Of a stretch of 64,000 nucleotides of DNA, positions 48,801-63,417 are shown in pieces (position 1 is the stretch's first letter; each line of letters opens with the position of its first letter). Location of the stretch: contig JAVTVJ010000496.1 in the NCBI GenBank assembly GCA_034509425.1, forward strand, positions 682,001 to 746,000, read 5' to 3'. The notes beneath the pieces were generated by a model. That model did not search any database. It was not told where the DNA came from and saw only the letters and a list, made by a program, of their open reading frames with translations. Position numbers and translations under genes: made by a program. This stretch comes from Eopsaltria australis. Lineage: Eukaryota; Chordata; Aves; Passeriformes; Petroicidae.

Positions 48801-50756
48801 GTGGGGAGGAGGAAAAACCCCTGAGTCACTGGATGTTGTCCATTATAAAGATCTTTAGAATTAAGGAAAATAAAAACCTGTCTGCAGATAGAGGTCAGCC
48901 AAACCCTTTATTGTGGAATATCATGGTTAAAACCAAACCCTGAAATCCAGCCAGCCAGCACAAAACTGTTTGCTTGAGCCCCTTGATATATCTTCATCCA
49001 GATTCCAACAGGAGATGAAAGACTTCAGGAGGAAACCAGCTTGTGTGAGGAAAAGATTGGTCTGCTGAAGTTGCCTCTGGCAGGTAGGCAGAGGAAGTCT
49101 GTCCCATTGTCCGTTAAATTGTAAATGTTCAGTGTTTGGCTGCTTTTAGAGCCACGTGTGTTTCTGTAATTCCCGTGTGTGCATTTTACCTCAGGGTGTT
49201 TCCCAGAGGTGTTTTGTAGCATGCTCTCGGTTCAGCCTGCTCTAAGTGAGGTTGTGAGTTGTCGAATTGAAGTTCTTTACTACATTAATGCGTATCCACT
49301 TGACAGGCTTTTAGTAGACACTTTGCATTGAAACATACAATTCATTGGATTATAAAGTAATAGCCAACATCTTGGAGGCAAATTGGGGAGAACTGGAATT
49401 CTTAATCCAGGATAATTTGATTTTTCTTTTTTGCAAATGACTGATTTGTTTCAGGTCTCTCCCAGGAAATCTTGAAGTGGGAATTAATTTCAAAAGTCTG
49501 CCATTTCTGTGACTTTAACTTTGGTTTCTCCAAGTCTTTTGTGTGTGTGTGAATAGTTTGATGTTGTTTCCAGAGTGTGTTTTCAGTGCTGGATGTGGGT
49601 CTTTGAAAAGACATGGGAGGATCTTGCTGCCCAAAGTGCAAAGCAGCACATTAAATAATACACTTAAAAATCTTCCTTTTGAAGCACACAATGCCTGTGC
49701 CTTTACGGGCTATTTAGGAGTTTCTCCTCTGCAGACTGATCCTGTTGGTATTTTTAGTCTTTGTGATATTGTAGCACTTTGGAAACATTGGAATGTTCTT
49801 GGTTTCATTTTATAGCCTGTCAACTTTCCTGGGTCAGACTCAGTTATGTTTGGCTGGCTCCTTTGTTTCAGAAGACTTGTACTGGGAGACTTTGAGCAGC
49901 GGACTAGGTCCAGTTGGAAATTCAGATGAGATGCCTGCAGTCACTTCTGGAGTAACTTTCCTAAGTTTCCTATTTCCAGGTAACACTGTGGATTTCCCTT
50001 ACTGAAGTAGAAGGAGCCCACATTGTGATGAGTGTGGCTCTGTGGATGGAACTTGTAGCTGTTGTTCTGTAGGTTATGAACCTTCTGCTCTATACTGTTT
50101 TTCATGCTGCATATACTCTTTAAAAATAGATTGTTACTTTTCAAATAAAAATAAATTTGAAGGAACACTGTGCCTTGTTTTATCCTTTTATTTCTAGCAG
50201 TTTTGTGAAGGTGCTGTCGTGCCTTCTCTTACATTCCATACTGTATTTATTTGATATTACGACTTACTGTGGCAACAGTGTTGATTGTTTTATTATTTTA
50301 ATAAAGTGAAGAAATTAGACTCACATTTGAGGCAGGATGTAAAAAATAGTTATGTCCTGGATTAAGCCTCTGCATTGACCTATCTGACTTTGTTGGTGCC
50401 AGTATTTGGTTGGTGAATCATCTTGGGCACCTCTGAAATAATTTCTGGAGCTTGATTTGGAAGTTTGGTTCATGAGTCTCTAGCAAGGTTGCTCCCATTC
50501 TGCTGTCCTTTCTTTGGCTTTCCAGGACTCCTTCCAACTCCCATGCCAAAAAGAAACACTGTACAGTTCCTGGGAAGATACTTTTTGGTATGGTATGCAT
50601 CTATGTATGTATTTCCTTACTGCAAAATCTTGAATTATAACAAGAATTTCCTTGTAATAAATTCCATGAATTTTCAGTGTATGTGTTTCATTTTCTTCAA
50701 ACAGTTTCAGTTGTACTTGAGGAAACTTTTAAAGGTCATTTTGTTTGTGGGGATTG

Positions 50757-50791
50757 TTTTTTTTTTTTTTTTGTTTTTTGTTTTTTTTTTT
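50757..50791 (+). repeat. Poly-T tract with G interruptions, followed by AG
   Basis: Thirty-five bases, all T except two G, followed by AGGAAAG. It resembles a splice acceptor, but no recognisable exon follows. Confidence 0.9.
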
Positions 50792-51902
50792 AGGAAAGAA
50801 AAGAGGGTTGCTCTGGCAAAATTAACATTAGTTACAGAAGAAAGGTTTCCTTTTTTAACCAATTATTTGTAATTAAACTTCTGATGTCTTACATTTTTAT
50901 AATTAAAGGAGAAGAAAACTTCGGCTTTTTAAATCACTTTGATCTGAATTAAGGTTCCAGTGCCAAAAAAATAATTTAAATGCTGCATGGCTGTATAAAT
51001 AAAGCCTGCTGAAAGAAAAAGTACTAAGAGCAGAATGAAAAAATTTAATCAAATGGCATTTTTGTGTCTAGCAGCTCTTATTTTGTAGCACAGTTCTTTA
51101 GAGCTTATTTGTAACACCAGTGTACTTGAATCAATTTTCTGTTTTTGTGAAAAGATGTATTTATATGTTCTATTCCATTTCAGAGTATATTACTCATCTC
51201 TTGCATGTAAATCACTTGGCTTGTTAAAAATGTTAGTATTTCTCTTTAATAAACATCATGCTTCTGGAGAGTTCTCAAATACACTTTTATCCAGAAGATG
51301 AAAATGTTAAGGACAGGGAAAGGCCACAAAGATGGTTCCTCACATTGTTGTGCTCATGGTAAAAAAGCCAAGGCCAGGCTGGATCACCTGAAGTTCTGTG
51401 TGTGCTGCCGTTTGCTGCCAGGCACATTCCTGCTCTGCTTGGCTGTTGGAAGCAGCTCCTGCTATGGAAGTGGTTGTGGTGCTGTGGCTTATGGAGTGTG
51501 GCTGGCAGGTGAAACCTCAGATGGGTGCCTGCTCCACCTGAATGAGCCTGGGGGTGTGTGTCAGGATGGGCCCCGAGTGATGCTGCAAGTCACTACAGCT
51601 CTTACGGCTTTGCTTCTTCCTCCCTCTTCCTGCTCGTTATGACAGCAAACGTGGGGCAGCAGAAGCCACATCTCTGATGGTCTGTTGTGCTGGATGGTTC
51701 TGCGTGGCTCAAGCCTTCATGAGGGTGTCTGGCTATTTTGAAATGATGGCTTGGGCTTAAAGAAAGGAACTTTAAGGAAGTTTTATATACTTTCCCCAAG
51801 AACTATGAGGTGTCTAGATGCTGCTTAGCCAGAGCAGTTTTGGTTTCTCTGGAGTGTGTTTTGTGGTATTGGTGTACTTGCTTTAATTAAAAGATATGAG
51901 GA

Positions 51903-52056
51903 ATTGTGGAGAGTCTCCTTCTCTGGAGATAATTAAAACCCACCTGGACACAATCCTGTGCAACCTGCTCCAGGTGAACCTACTTTATTTGGTTGGAGTG
52001 GGGTGGGTGGACTAGATGATCTCCAGAGGTCCCTCCCAAAAGTTAGCATTCTGTGA
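51903..52056 (+). mobile_element. CR1 LINE fragment (3' end) in TMTC2 intron
   Basis: A 5'-truncated CR1 copy in the same orientation as TMTC2. Diagnostic stretches are GAGTCTCCTTCTCTGGAGAT (51911), CACCTGGACACAATCCTGTG (51941), CAACCTGCTCCAGGTGAACC (51961), GGACTAGATGATCTCCAGAG (52009) and the terminal CATTCTGTGA. It includes an insertion or substitution around GGTTGGAGTGGGGTGGG. The tail is a single unit, unlike the expanded tail at 15276. Confidence 0.93.
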
Positions 52057-53987
52057 AAGTGTCACTAAATACGTTTTGTTTAATGTTGAGTGAGGAGGTT
52101 TGTATGTGTTCTGAGCAGAACCTAGGATTACCCTGATGGAGTTGAGTAACTGGAGTTCCATGCCTGATACAGGGTTAAAAGCAAAACGAAGGACTGAATG
52201 TCCAGTGAGCAAGGAAGCTAGTTGGTCTTCTGAAATTTAGAGCCTGCTTTGTAGCACACGACAAAAGAAAATAGGATATTCATGGAAAAAGGTGGTGTTT
52301 ATATGTTAACGAAACTGATCTACTAAACTACAGTAAACCTGTGAGAATTTTCAGGAAACTCTTCTCCTCTAGGGGACAGCCAGCTCTTTCTTCCTTTTTT
52401 CCCCCTAAATTATCTGTTTTCAATCAATATGAACAATCCTGTCCAAGAACAATTGAAGGCCACCTCATTTAGGAACTGGGCAAGTGTGTGGTGAGGTGAA
52501 GAAAGGATCCCACAAAGAAAAAAGCCCTTAAAGAATATTTTCTTCCACCTGTTTGTGTGCCACATACCTAGTCTGCTAGCTTGCAATACTAATAATTACC
52601 AATATTTGGTATTTTACTCTTTAAAAATGATGAAAATACTGACTGTATAGGAATACCTGTAGCGTTTTGTCAATATAAGTGTTAATTAAGGTAAGTGTTA
52701 ACCCCATTGAAATTCTGAGTTGTTGACTTGATGCATGTGGAAATAAACTAGTTTTCCAGGTAGAAAGGTTTGCTGCTCTTTGCAGCTCTAGATCTTGGTG
52801 CTGCTTGATGATAGCGTTAAAGAAGAAGACTTCTCTAAGCAAGAAATTTGGATAGTACAGATCTGCAGGTACCATGGTGACGAGTACCATACGTGTCTTG
52901 AAAGGCTCTGATGCAGTAGCTTGAGGCAAGGTACCAACCTGTTTGGCACAGTTTCCAGAAATTCATGCTGTGTGTGATATTTCAGTCCTCCAGCTTGGCT
53001 CTGTGCTTGGCCTGTTCTGAACATCTTGCAGATTGAAATCGTAGATTTTGTTGAGGTTCTCTGTGTTGTAGCTTGTTATAGGCAGGGAGTTTCAGTTTGT
53101 GTTCACACTGTGCTTGCTAATTGTTAATGGTGTGAAAAAAAGCACAGGAATTTATTTTGCGGCAAAAAGATTTAAACTTCAGTTTCTTACTACTGGATCC
53201 TAATGTTAGGGTACTGTTTTCTGAATAAGTAAAATTACTCTAAAGCGCAAAAATAAAGAACTAAGACAATGTTTGTATGGGAAATGTATGTATGGGAAAG
53301 ATTACAGGATTCCAGAATAAAGTGTTATTTTATTAATGCCTGTACCTCAGTCTTCCTGTAAATATTTAAGGAAGATATGTGTATGAGAATTTTCAGTGAT
53401 GAGTATGATTGAAATAATTTATCAATTTTTTTCCCTGCTTGTCTAGTGTAACTGAAACAATTCTGCTTCAAAATACAAATTGCACTAAATCTTAGTGTAG
53501 GCAAGGGTCTAAGGACATCTGTTCTTTGTGTAGCATGGTGGGAGTGATGGCTGAAGGTTTTTTCTTGAGCAAGGGCACTGAGAGCGCTTTATTTGGCTTA
53601 CTTCTTTCACGATAAGAAATCGTGGGGAAACATCTGTGTGCAGAGTGTGGAAATGTACAATGTTGTACTTTATATGCTGCTGTATGCTGTATTAGTGGAG
53701 AGTATTTGTTTTCCATCCTCATCTTTCTTGGACTGAAATCCTATATAAAGTGTGTGAAGTAGCAGAGAGCAGTCCTGTTGAGGAAGGGCAGATACTGTGA
53801 TAATTCTAAGCATGAATCTGAAATTGTACCAGTTAGTCCTTTGCCAAGAGTAAGGGAGCACATTTGTAGAATAAGTGCTAGTGGAAGACTGCTTGTTAAT
53901 GCTGTATTTTGTGTTGTAAAATGCAAAAGAACTCTTTTCATAACAGGATGGTTGCATTTAATATGCATGCTTAATTGCACATATAAC

Positions 53988-54009
53988 TATATATATATAT
54001 ATACACACA
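53988..54009 (+). repeat. Short (TA)n(CA)n microsatellite
   Basis: Eight TA units followed by ACACAC. Confidence 0.9.
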
Positions 54010-57000
54010 AAATAAAAGACATAATTTTTTATCCCATCTGTACTCACATGCTATCTTATGTCTGCACCAGCAGCACAGGTCATGGAATAAGTGAAGGGAT
54101 GGACCCTGCAATCAGTGACTCTTCCAACAGAGTGATTAAATTATTATCCAGTTATGCCCTTGGGAGTTTCTGAGCTTATAAATGTAGTATGCAGTATGGT
54201 AATCAGAAAAAACAAGTTGTTTTCTTTGTGTTTAGAGAGTCCTTATTTCTTTAGTCACTGTTCTGAATTGTATCAGCAACTGCTGAAGTTTTACTTTCTG
54301 TGGCAAATGATCTCTTTTGGTTGCAATATTTGTGTTTCCTTCTTTTTTTCTACTGAAGGTTAGAAATTAGCTCCTTGGGTCAGCTTACACTATCCATGTT
54401 TTAAAATAAAACTAAATAAGGAAGCAAATGCAGAGATTGTATTTCAGGTGTTGCTTCAGGAACTGACTAAACCTTGATGTAATTGAATTCAATTTAGATC
54501 AGTTGAATATTGCTGGTGTTCTAATTAAAGGAAGAAAACTGCACCTTACTAATCTGTTTTTCTTGCACCTGCCTAAAATTTAGTTTTTTGAAGTGCAAAT
54601 CAAGAAGTGAATTCTTCAGCTAAGCAAAGTTAGTATTTGTGCATAGACAATCATGCATTAACTGTTTCTGGCTTACTGGCATGGAAAAAATGAGCAGATT
54701 GGAGAGGATGGATAACCTGCTTAGTAATATTCTAAAAGAAGGATAAATATAACCTAATAATCTGCTTTAGTGATGATCTGTTTATTGTGTCCTAACTTAG
54801 TTAAAATCAAAAGAAAAGCAAATCATTCTGTAGGTCTGATGTGTTAGTAAGAGATAAAATGGCAGTGTATGCCTTGGCTTTTCGGTTGGAATTTCAGTTT
54901 TACAAACCGTTTGACATGTGTTCAGCTTTTCAGATGTAAATAGTCCCATTAGATGAAATCTGGGTCTACATGGAATCAATGGTAGAACCTGTGGCAGTTT
55001 AAATAAGGCTAGAATTTCATGAATGAGTTCAGTGAGACTGCTTGTATACATAAACACATGGCTGAGTGTTTGCAGGATAGAGGGCCTGCAAGGATACAAG
55101 AATAAGACCCTTGCGACACAATTTGAAGTCTGACCTGTCTTGCTGAACGATGAAGAGCCACAGTGAGGAAGTAGGTGAACCATTTTGTGCATAAACAAAT
55201 GCAGCATATAAAACGTCGTAAATAACTACAATTCATAAAATGCTTGGTTGGTCCTAAACAATGAAGCAGTGAAAATGTTTATAGGATGTACTTGTAATAT
55301 ATTTTTATTTTATATTTTTTGTCACAAATACATGTAAGTATCATTATTGTGTTTCATTATTCAGAAGAACTTAGTAGCATGATATTTTATTTTGGAAGAG
55401 GGAAGGTAAAATAGAAATTACAGGTCAGCCCCCCCACCTTGTCCTTTCAGTCGTAGGAGTCATGAAACATTTGATAATTGTGTCAACTGTTTTAATCATC
55501 TTGAATATTGACTACTCAATTTTACATAACACTTGGTAAAGAAACGCAGTGGGTATTACCATAATTGTGATGGTTCTCACCATCTGAGGCTCTCCGCTCC
55601 AGATGTTTCAGCAGTTTGCAGATTTGATTTGGAGCTGCATGTGCGGCAAAACAACTGTTATGTACACTAACAGATCTGTCTCTCTTTGTGCAGAGCATCT
55701 TTACAGAGCCTAGTTTCACGTTTCCTGGTGAGAAATATTATTGAATGACTGCCTTTTTATAATCCTGTGAGATTTAAATAAGTGCAGTTTTCCAGGTTTT
55801 TGAGGGAGCCCTAATTAACATTTCATAACACACACAAAGCAATTAGCATGAAGTCTTATGGCAGCTTGACAGTCCTTTGTGCCTGTGGAAACAGTTACAC
55901 AATAGTGCATGTGCAGATAATGTTATCAGGTGCCCTTTGTGTGTGCTCGCTTGTTTTACCTGGGGCATACTAAAAAGCTACAGCCTAATTCTCATTTACA
56001 CTCAACCTGCTCTACTGTACAATGGACTTGAGTAAAGAGAGGAATGTTGAGGTATTAAGAAAATAATAGATACTGTTCATTGTTCTGAGTGACCTCATTT
56101 TGGCATGCTCAGGCTGTTTTTCTCTGAGCGTTGCTTTAGATGTCAGTGATGCGAAGAGCATGACCTCCTGGGTGAGGTCAGATTTAGGCTGCAAAATTTC
56201 CTTCTGTCTTTGCTCTCTCTCTCTCCTCGCAGGTGAGTGTAGAACCTTGTCTCTTCCCCAAGTTGGAGACTAATAGTGCATATGTGTTTGGAGAAGAATA
56301 TCCCAGCTGCATTGTCCTGCTGATTGTGCAATCCAGCTGTTGCTGGGAAATAGAGAGGGGAGGCTTGGTGTAGTGGCAAGAAGGTAAAGAAGTAAGGTGT
56401 CAAGGTGGTGGAAGGTTTGACACTGGTACCAAACTCTTTGGCTGTTGTATTCATAGATTTCTGGGGTAAATACTGCTGTACTTCTTACTCAGTCTTTGTT
56501 GGTTTGGTTTTTTTTTTTAAGGTTTAAAGCGTTTTTGTTTCAGTCTGATGAGATACTGATGCAATTTCATTCGCTTGAGTTACTTCATCCACTTGTGTAG
56601 GGAGCCATACCTTAGAGTGCTTTCAGGAGCTCTTGAGAAGAGATTTTCTGCCCCTTCTTTGGGCTGAAAGGTATGAGAAGAGCAATGCATGGAAATGAGG
56701 CAGTGTATGCATAGTGATCCTGTGTCTTAGAGACCAGTGGTGTTTGCAGGAGTAAGAGCTATCTAAACACTATGGAGTCAAATGGGGGGGGTCTGGAGAA
56801 AGGAAAAGGCAAGGCAGAAGGTGTAACAGGAGAAGGATGTAATGAAATACAGACCTTGGTGGCTCCTAAGTGTGTGAGATGCAAAAGGTCCAAACCCAGT
56901 ACGCAAGCAATGAGAAGAATTGCTCTCCGTGTAAGAATGCTGCTGCTGCCTTTGCTGAGAGACAACATCCCTAGGTTTTGGCAATCTCAGCTCTTTGTGT

Positions 57001-58759
57001 TGTAGCAAACCAGGCTGGGTCAAACTGCTTAAGCCTGTTTGCTTGATGGGAACAAACCTAAGATCAATCGCACCATCAACATGGTCAGCAGGTCTGAAGG
57101 GATGAGTAGGTGAGGTTAAGCATTCAGTACAGATAATCTGGTCAGAGGGTGCCAGAGAAGCCTGTTGAGAGAGGTCTCCAGGGCTTTCATGCCTGTCTTT
57201 CATGGGTTTTCAGGTTGTTCTTCTAACCTGTTCTCTGTGTCTCCCTGGGTGGTTTTCTCCTCTTATGTTTCCTACAATGGAAAGCTGTTGAGACATATAC
57301 AGAAAACAGATGCTGGAACCAAAGGAGGAGAAATGAGCAATGACTTACTTAATAGATTTAGGCCCATTCAAGAAGAAAGAAACAATATGGTCTGAAAAAG
57401 GGATAAATTGTTTGGGAAAAGAAAATGGATAAAACCATGTGACTGAAGACAGTGACTTAGCTGATGCTGTGCAAAAGCTAGATTGCTGCAGTTTTGTGAC
57501 TGCCTTGTTTGGCTATTCCTCACACTGATTCCTAGTTTGGGACAGACGGTGATGATGCAGAGCACTGCTGCTTTGAGCTGGCTCTTGCCAAGGCTGCTGT
57601 GTGGCTAATGAAGCATGAGGCTTTAACCTCATCTTGGCAATAGTGGTTTGGATGGAAGTTCAAGCTGAACCATCATCAGAGACAGGGCTATTTTTAGGGC
57701 CATATGTATGAAGAAATAGTTGATATAAAGCAATGGAAAACTCTTGAAAAGTGGCCCTGTGCCTTGTGCTTTGAAAACTTTAAACTGAAGAAGTTTTCAA
57801 ATCCCTCTCAGCATGAGAACTGACTGTGAGTGTCAAATATGCACTGCACAGCATGTGGCATTCATTTATTACCCTGTTATTAGATTAAATGTTGTGAATT
57901 AAACAAGTATTCTTTTCCCTGTTTGCTGAGGTTATTGTTATAGAAGACACAAATCTTTAATACCTGGTAGACAGGCTTCTCCTTTTTTCGACTTACTCTT
58001 CTTTCCTACCATGTCTTAGCTTCAAGGACAAAGGAAAACTTAATTTTTACATTAAAGAAGAAATTATTTGTAAAGACAAATTATACTCCCAGGCTTCCAA
58101 GACTTGTGATCTGAAACTGGAAATGTAGCCAGTATTCAGAGACTAGCTCAGTGTGGAGTTTTACTGAAATGTTTGGTGAATGCTCTCAAGAGCAATGAGT
58201 GAAGCTTTATAAGTTTTTTTGTTGTTCTCTGTAAACTGCCAGACATTTAATACTGGCATGATCTTGGCAGAAATGCTTTATATAATTAGACCTATCAATT
58301 TGCCATGAAAATAGAATAGCAATAATATTCCTCATCCCCATTAGGTTGTTTATCTCCCTCTCTCATCCTAAACCAGGAAGAAGATACTGAGATTTTCGTG
58401 TTGTTGCCATTTTTTAAAAATATACCATTTTCTTAGGTAAGAGGAATGCCTTAGAAGTGCTAATGGCTATGGCCTGTGTTCACCTTTAGCTGATACAGCA
58501 TTTCTTATAATGTGTCTGTATTCTGTGTGTGGTGAGATTGGCTTTGTCCTTAGTGGCAGAACTGGTCTGCATATGGTGTGGGAGTGGTGTGCTCGCACAG
58601 GTGAGCCAGTAGCAACTGCAGAGAAAGTTTTCTTGTGCTGTGGAAGTACTGCTCCCACTAAAACTGTTGGTCAAAGTAATGCTATGAAAACAATTCAAGT
58701 GGTAGGTAGATAATGGCAAAATTCAGAAGACAATAACAAGACCTATTACATGTAAAAGT

Positions 58760-58774
58760 AAAAAAAAAAAAAAA
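58760..58774 (+). repeat. A15 homopolymer
   Basis: Fifteen consecutive A. No retrocopy with target-site duplication was recognised upstream of it. Confidence 0.9.
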
Positions 58775-59668
58775 TTATCTATAGTGAGCATTCAGGAAAG
58801 CTAGTACTTCTCATAATTATTTTAACACTTGTTTTGGTTACCTGTCTCAAGTTCATATAGCAATAGTGTTCTATTCAGGGTGATTAAGTTGGAGTTTTGG
58901 AGGCTCCATAAATACGAGGAACAACTGCAATCTCTGTCCGACCTAAGAAAGGACTAAAAGCAGGAAACCGTCCTTGGTGACATATGGGCAGTACAAACTC
59001 TTGAGTTCCTCTGAGATCTAAATATACTCAGAGCCTGAGCTGAAACAGCATTGTTTGTGTGCTTCAGTGTTAATCTGAGTTATATTTCTGGCATATGCTA
59101 GAGTTGTAGCTCTTTCTTCAGGGCAGATGCAGCCAGAAAACTGAGATAGAGACCAGGACCAGACTTAGTCAGTAATGGCTTATCTGCAATATGGGTGCTT
59201 CAAAAGCATTAACTATATAATTTCTAATTTATTATCATAACATGAGTTCTGAAGCAGTCTGATCCTTCTAGAGTTGTGTCCTTGCTATTTGAGAGACTGT
59301 AAAAATAGAAGCTGTCCCAGCCCTAAAAGGCTTGTTGTTCAGGCCCCTATTCTGGAACAAAAGTGCCCACCCAAAACCAACGTACTTCTTGTCTACCCCT
59401 GCCCATTTTTTATTTTACTTAGTAGGATTGCTTGTATAAACCTAAACATTGGTATGGCTGTCTTATTTTTTCAAGAACATAAAAATCTCAGCGATTTTGC
59501 TCATGCTTTATTTCTGATTCCTTCATGCTTTGGGTAAAATAATGGAAATCTGTATCTGGAGCATTGTTGTGGAGAAAGCAAATGGTGTGGATTGTTTCTC
59601 ATCAACCATAATTAAAGGATTGACTACTACAATTAAAATTAACTGTGTTTAATAAAGGATTGCTGTAC

Positions 59669-59687
59669 TTTTTTTTTTTTTTTTTTT
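59669..59687 (+). repeat. T19 homopolymer
   Basis: Nineteen consecutive T on the TMTC2 sense strand. Confidence 0.95.
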
Positions 59688-60128
59688 ATGGTAATGTATT
59701 CAAATCACACATTCATAACTTTCCCTTCATGTTTCAGAAAGCTTTTGGAAAATTCTATTTTCGTCTTTCAGTGTAACTATATCTAAGAAAAGGGATTCAC
59801 TGTTTCCTGAAGGTAGTTATATTTCTTAAATCATTGAATCAAAATTCAGTGGCTGATGTTAATAAATATTTACTTTGGTTTTAAGCTTGGAATCATCAGC
59901 AGTGCCACCAGCTAATCTGTGAATTTACCTGAGGTGGTGGTGTGAGCTTTCAGAATGTTATATTTGAAGTTGCACTCATCCGTTGATTAACTGAATAAAA
60001 TTTGCATCTTTAACAAAGACCAGCCTATAGCTTTGTCTAGGTTAATAATTTTATGCATGTTTTTCAGTAGTATTTTACATTTTTTTCCCTTTTAATTGTT
60101 TTAACATTACTTTCTTCTGTGTGTTGGG

Positions 60129-60175
60129 TTTTTTGTTTTTTTTTGGTTTTTTTTGTTTTTTTGTTTTTTTTTTTT
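60129..60175 (+). repeat. T-rich tract with G interruptions
   Basis: Forty-seven bases of T runs separated by single or double G, the longest such tract in the intron. Confidence 0.95.
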
Positions 60176-63100
60176 ATCTTTAGGAAAGGTTGTTTTCAAT
60201 ATCAAACAAAACCCAAACCCTATCAGAAGAAATATTGAGAATAAAAGCAATTTTGTATCATCATAGGCCATGAACTGTGAAAGTGATACAAGCTCAACTA
60301 ATCTTCTCACAAGTCAATATTAAATTTGTTCTGTCTCCTGGTTTTTGTGATGTTGTTTTTGTTTTGTTTTAAATTTTTTTTTTGTTAACATTTGCTTTGT
60401 CTGTGTTCGCTTATTCTTTCATACCTCACCCTTATATCATACCTCCTGTGGGCCAAGGACAAACCTGCTTGAAGCTTGTACATGTCTTGTCTTGCAGGAA
60501 AGCATCTTCAGGGATAGGTTGGATTCTTTAAATGTCATTACTCTCTTCTCTAAGCCTGATATTTTTGTTGATTCTTCTAATTCATGTAACCTGCTGCCTC
60601 TGACTTCTTAAAGTATTTGGTCAGGATGAGTGTCAGGACTGATGCTGGTGAGCACAGGTAATGGTGTCTCTTCTATATTACATGAAGTTCTTGAACACTA
60701 TGGAGTCACAAAATAGAAAAATAATAGGAAACCATTGTGGTTATGTAAAATGTGTTCTACTCATCAGTTTTGCTCCTGAGCTGCAGTACATGCTCTAGGA
60801 CACCTTCGCCAGGAGGGCAGATCTGTGGCAGTCTTCCCCTTGTCGGGGTCAAGACCCCCTTTAGATCTGGAGCATCTGCAGTCCTGAGGATGTGCTGGTT
60901 TCCAAGGGTGTTTGCTGCAGAACTGGTGTGTCGGCCTCACTGACAGCCTTTGGCTTTTCCTCCCCTGCCTGCTTTGCTTGGATAATCCTGCAGCAGCTGT
61001 TGGAGTTTCCCTTTGATTCCCCTGGCTTCAGCAAAGCTGCAGGGACACTAGAAACCTGGCCCTGACCCCTGCTGAGCTGGTGGAGATAAGAGCAACATCA
61101 TCCTCATTGAACCTGTGTACCATTGCCCTATTTCAGCTAAGTGAACAGTCAAAATCAAATCCCTGATTTGATTGCCAAGAATGAGTGACAGACAGCCCTC
61201 CCCCCATTGTTGTTCCCCCAGTGATGCCAGCTGCATGTGCCCTGTCCCCAGTGCCCCTGTGGATGGAGTGTGGAGTAGTGATGTGGTGTCAGCAGTTCCC
61301 TGTGATTGCATCCCTGCTTGTGACAGCTAGAGGGGAAAAGTGGCTGTAGATGTGTACTCAAATTTGATTGAGACCTACTGTCTGTTTTGTGATCCAATAT
61401 AAAAAGTGTTGTCAGTGGATATCTGGGGGGAAGCTGGGTGCTGGGCAGCAAGAGATCAAAAACACAGAGCTGCCGAGTTGGTCCTGTTGTATTTGGTATT
61501 GTTTTTGAGGCTCAGTGGAACACACATCCCTTATTTTAGATGATGTCTCACTGTCCCTGAAAACATGTCTCTTAAAAGTTTTCCTCTTACTATTTTTACC
61601 TTCAACATGCGTTTTTGAACCCACTACACTCAGGAAGGATACTTGGCCATTGATTCAGTTCTTTTCCTACAAAGCATCCCCACTGAACTCTTTTGGAAAT
61701 GGCTTAATGTATAATCTGCAGTATGAGGAGGCTGGCAGTGAGAAGGGTAGGTGATTAAATCATTCCATAAATACTGATAGACAGTTTGAACATACACTGC
61801 TCGGATTAACTGCCTCCACTTTATGTACGTCATTTTCTGTTAAAATAATTTGTTTTCCTACAGGTGAAAAGTTAATCTTCCAATTTTAAATTAATCTGGG
61901 TTTAACTTCTATTAGCACAATCTACTTTCTCTTTTCATTTTGACATTATGTTCTACTCAGCTAGGCAGATCCAATAGTTTTAGCATTGGAACCTGGTACA
62001 TGAGACCTTTTCAAGTGTATAGGTATTGCAGATTGCCTTTTCTACAGCTTCTATATCACTTTGTTTAATAGTAACATTTTCAATGCCTAGAAATGTACAG
62101 GGCTGATAGAAAGATTATGCCTTATTATTTCAACCTACAAATACCCTTCTTTGAGGAACTGGACTTTTCGATAACTCTCATAGCCTTGGCCCCTCTATGC
62201 AGTATAAATCCCAGCGTCACTGCTGTATGGTACGTGTACAAGATGGAAATGTATTTCTACAAAGACTTGCAATGTAATGAGATCAAAAGTGTCTTCTTCA
62301 CTTGGTTTTTGTTGTTATCAATATATCTGGGTTGTGGCTTTGTCATTAGGTGGCTAGTGTAAGCTTGGCTTTGACTCTTCTGTGAGGTATCAGAAACTTC
62401 TGTCTGAAGATGTTTTCAGCTCCAAAGTTGCATAGTCTTCAAGCATTTTTTCTTTGTCCTGTTGCTGGCAGTACTAATCTGACAAGCTGCAGGTGAAAGC
62501 AGCAGCCCGAGATCCTCACTCACAATGTGTCTGGGGACCTCAGAGGCCACACTTGCTTCTGGCTGCCTGAGAGCTAAAACTCAGGCATGAGCATGGGAAC
62601 CTCCTTAGGGGTGCCTGAGCTGCTGGTGCATCCTGGAAGAATTAGTACCTAAGTGCTTTTTGCACAAAGTGTTATGAATACTGTCCTATCACCATTTAAA
62701 AACCCAGAGTGAAAAAGAGCCCTTTGTGATTGTTTGTTCTTTTGTGTGCCTCATGGCTTCGTAATAAAAAAAAAAACACCTAATGTGTCTGTTCTGTTCT
62801 TTCTTTCAAAGCAAGAATTATGCATTTATCTATTGGAAGGGGATTCTGTTATCCCTTTCCTTTTTCATCTGAGAAAGGTGGTAGGAGAGAAAGAAACACA
62901 AATTCAGCGTTTGAATTAATTTTCTCCTGATTTTGAAGAGGGCTTTTCTCACATATTGTCTGTAGTTCGTACTTTGAAAAGTGAGGCTGTGTATGTAACT
63001 CCTAGTGTGCCACACAGTCGCTCTCTGAATGCTGGGTGGGGACTTAAGTCAAATCCTCCTTTAGCCATTCTTTACTGAGCCTAGTAAAGGTGTACTGTGC

Positions 63101-63357
63101 TGTCCAGTGGATCTCTCTGGGTCTTGCAGATTTACAGTCTGTTATCCAGGGCAATTTCCAGGAGTTCCAGTTTGTGGCATTCTTGCCACCAGGAGAATTG
63201 CCCAAATATTAAACCTTCTAAATTAATGTATGTTCCTCCTCTTTAGGGAGATAATCTACAAGGGGCAAGAAGGTATTTTTAGCCTCTGTAAAATGCAGTT
63301 TCTCAACAGCTTTACTTTCTGGCTCCATTCTGATATTTCATAGACTTTGGTGTTTCA

Positions 63358-63417
63358 TTTTTTTGTTTTGTTTAGATCTTTGTTTGGTTTTGGGTTTTGT
63401 TTTGTATTTTTTGTTCT
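63358..63417 (+). repeat. (TTTTG)-like low-complexity tract
   Basis: About 60 bases dominated by TTTTG and GTTTG units. Similar tracts occur near 45302, 56507 and 60351 on the same strand. Confidence 0.8.

Noticed and set aside
56772..57005. Short GC-richer open frame with basic and cysteine residues, mirrored by a 141-codon minus frame
   Set aside because: Overlapping frames on both strands, no domain, intronic position.
63187..63200. Possible CTCF motif (GCCACCAGGAGAAT)
   Set aside because: The 3' half of the core does not match.
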